Assembly: GCA_017940955.1 (NCBI GenBank)
Contig: JAGAXP010000182.1
Span: 1 to 5,802, forward strand
Source: Oribacterium sp.
GTDB taxonomy: Bacteria; Bacillota_A; Clostridia; Lachnospirales; Lachnospiraceae
DNA: 5,802 nucleotides
Direction of reading: 5' to 3'
The first letter of the stretch is position 1; each line of letters starts with the position of its first letter. A program made the translations under genes and the position numbers. Below are positions 4,840-5,802 of the stretch, piece by piece. The notes under the pieces were generated by a model. It was not told where the DNA came from. It worked only from the letters and a program-made list of their open reading frames with translations, and did not search any database.

Positions 4840-5802
4840 TCAGTTTGCACTGTTCATAACATGTTTCCTGATGTCCGCCACCTGATACAGTGAACCGAAG
4901 CAGATTACAGGAGTACTTGTTTCTTTTGCGTGTGCCAATGCCTTGTCCACGGCTTCGGTGACTGAATCTGCAGTATCAACCGGACCGTCAAAGTATGCAG
5001 CAATTTCTTTCTTCAGGATTTCCGGATCAAGGCCCCGGGCACTGTAAGGGAGTTCTGTCACGAAGCTTTCGGCAAAAGGTGTGATGAGGCGGAGCATCTC
5101 ATGATAGTCCTTGTCCTTCATTACACCCATGACAAAACAGATCTTTCGGTCCGGCAGGAAGGTTTTGATAGACCCGATAAGGGCCATGACACCGTTTGGA
5201 TTGTGGGCACCATCGACTATGCAGTATGGATCAGTGGAGAGAAGTTCAAAACGCCCCGGCCATTTGGCATTAAGAAGACCCTTATGGACTGCTTCATCGG
5301 AAATCATATAACCGCGAGCTCTGAGGCAGGTTATGAGCTCCAAAACCGCAGAAGCATTTTCGGTCTGATATGCGCCAAGCAGCGGCAGTTTAATGTCTCT
5401 GAAATCCTTGTAATCAAAAACCTGACCGGACAGATCCCTTGAATGAACAGATATTGATGATGGGTCAGTGATGATGAATCGTGAATCTGTATGGTCTAAA
5501 TCAGCAGTATTTTCACTATATTCTGATGCGTCGGAAGAGCTTACGGTGTCAGTGGTCATTTCGGCTTCAGATGTGCAGTTATGTTCATCGTTCAATTCTG
5601 ACGTATCAGATAGGGTATATGCTTCTGAATCAACCCTTTGGAATTTCTCTCTGATAACCGTAAGAACAGAAGGCTTCTGATGGAGTACAACTACATCAGA
5701 GCCTTTTTTGATGATTCCGGCCTTTTCTTTTGCTATGAGTTCCTCTGTGTCCCCGAGAACCTCAGTATGATCGAGGCCGATGCTCATGATTCCGGCTGCA
5801 AC
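4840..5802 (-). CDS. folC: Folylpolyglutamate synthase / dihydrofolate synthase (FolC), N-terminus outside window
   Basis: The frame is open to the right edge, so the start and the ATP-binding P-loop lie beyond 5802; 320 residues are visible. FolC adds glutamate to folates and, in many bacteria, to dihydropteroate, using ATP. Family marks are GIMSIGLDHTEVLGDT and IAKEKAGIIKKG near the start, LPLLGAYQTENASAVLE (the substrate-site block), KWPGRFE, the VDGAHNPNG signature opening the C-terminal Mur-ligase-type domain, FVMGVMKDKDY and a final FGSLYQVADIR. An unusual acidic Ser/Thr-rich insertion of about 45 residues (coded near 5479-5615) separates SEAYT from RFIITDPSSI, where relatives usually have only a short connection. 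The frame stays open through it, so the gene is probably functional. The stop is 4 bases from the stop of the convergent HTH gene, with no terminator between them, so antisense overlap of the two transcripts is likely. Confidence 0.92.
   Translation of the reverse strand, partial: VAAGIMSIGLDHTEVLGDTEELIAKEKAGIIKKGSDVVVLHQKPSVLTVIREKFQRVDSEAYTLSDTSELNDEHNCTSEAEMTTDTVSSSDASEYSENTADLDHTDSRFIITDPSSISVHSRDLSGQVFDYKDFRDIKLPLLGAYQTENASAVLELITCLRARGYMISDEAVHKGLLNAKWPGRFELLSTDPYCIVDGAHNPNGVMALIGSIKTFLPDRKICFVMGVMKDKDYHEMLRLITPFAESFVTELPYSARGLDPEILKKEIAAYFDGPVDTADSVTEAVDKALAHAKETSTPVICFGSLYQVADIRKHVMNSAN
5479..5615 (-). other. Acidic Ser/Thr-rich low-complexity insertion within FolC
   Basis: The segment is dominated by Ser, Asp, Glu and Thr (for example DTSELNDEHN, TVSSSDASEYSENTADLD), with almost no hydrophobic core residues. 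It falls at an expected surface loop between the ATPase core strands and the SRDLSGQVFDY block. It is probably a disordered loop expanded by local repeat growth. Confidence 0.6.

Noticed and set aside
5101..5442. Plus-strand 113-residue open frame opposite folC
   Set aside because: It is a shadow of the well-supported FolC reading on the minus strand, with no ribosome site or known motif.

Overview
The window looks like a stretch of a Clostridia chromosome, most likely Lachnospiraceae. Genes have AGGAGG-type ribosome sites and tight spacing, and the encoded families (a helix-turn-helix/desulfoferrodoxin fusion, a CxxC flavodoxin-fold reductase, MATE, FolC) are typical of anaerobic Firmicutes. 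Two compartments with different base composition are visible. The left one (1 to about 2730) is AT-rich (18 G+C in the 60 bases 1141-1200). The right one (about 2770 to 5802) is much richer in G+C (37 in the 60 bases 3961-4020). This suggests an acquired defence island abutting older chromosome.

Left compartment. It opens with the C-terminal end of a BsuBI/PstI-type restriction endonuclease. Packed directly behind it is a two-gene Thoeris system of the macro-domain kind (type II). thsA encodes two membrane helices followed by a macro domain, and thsB encodes a TIR-like enzyme. In the known mechanism ThsB senses phage infection and makes an ADP-ribose-type signal from NAD+. The ThsA macro domain binds this signal and the membrane protein then kills or arrests the infected cell. 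About 70 bases further on, behind its own candidate promoter, lies a DUF6414-like gene split into two frames by a one-base lesion near 2369-2383.

Junction. At 2630-2760 there is a repeat-containing non-coding stretch with a doubtful trace of an IS3-type transposase end. It is followed by a heavily decayed MATE multidrug-efflux gene (about 2733-3342) with an in-frame stop, two one-base frameshifts and at least one internal deletion. The island edge falls at or close to the 5' end of this dead gene.

Right compartment. A flavodoxin-fold FMN reductase and an HTH regulator form a two-gene operon with a redox theme. The regulator carries a desulfoferrodoxin (superoxide reductase)-like sensor region in which two key enzyme residues appear substituted. 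Its interdomain linker is encoded by two consecutive strong hairpins. An 11-base perfect inverted repeat brackets the ribosome site and start codon of the first gene. Convergent to the operon, with a 4-base gap, is the C-terminal part of folC (folylpolyglutamate/dihydrofolate synthase), which has an unusual acidic Ser/Thr-rich insertion.

The most interesting items are Thoeris with its DUF6414 neighbour, the substituted desulfoferrodoxin-like regulator with hairpin-encoded linker, and the inverted repeat over the flavodoxin start. No tRNA, rRNA, CRISPR array or intact mobile element was seen.
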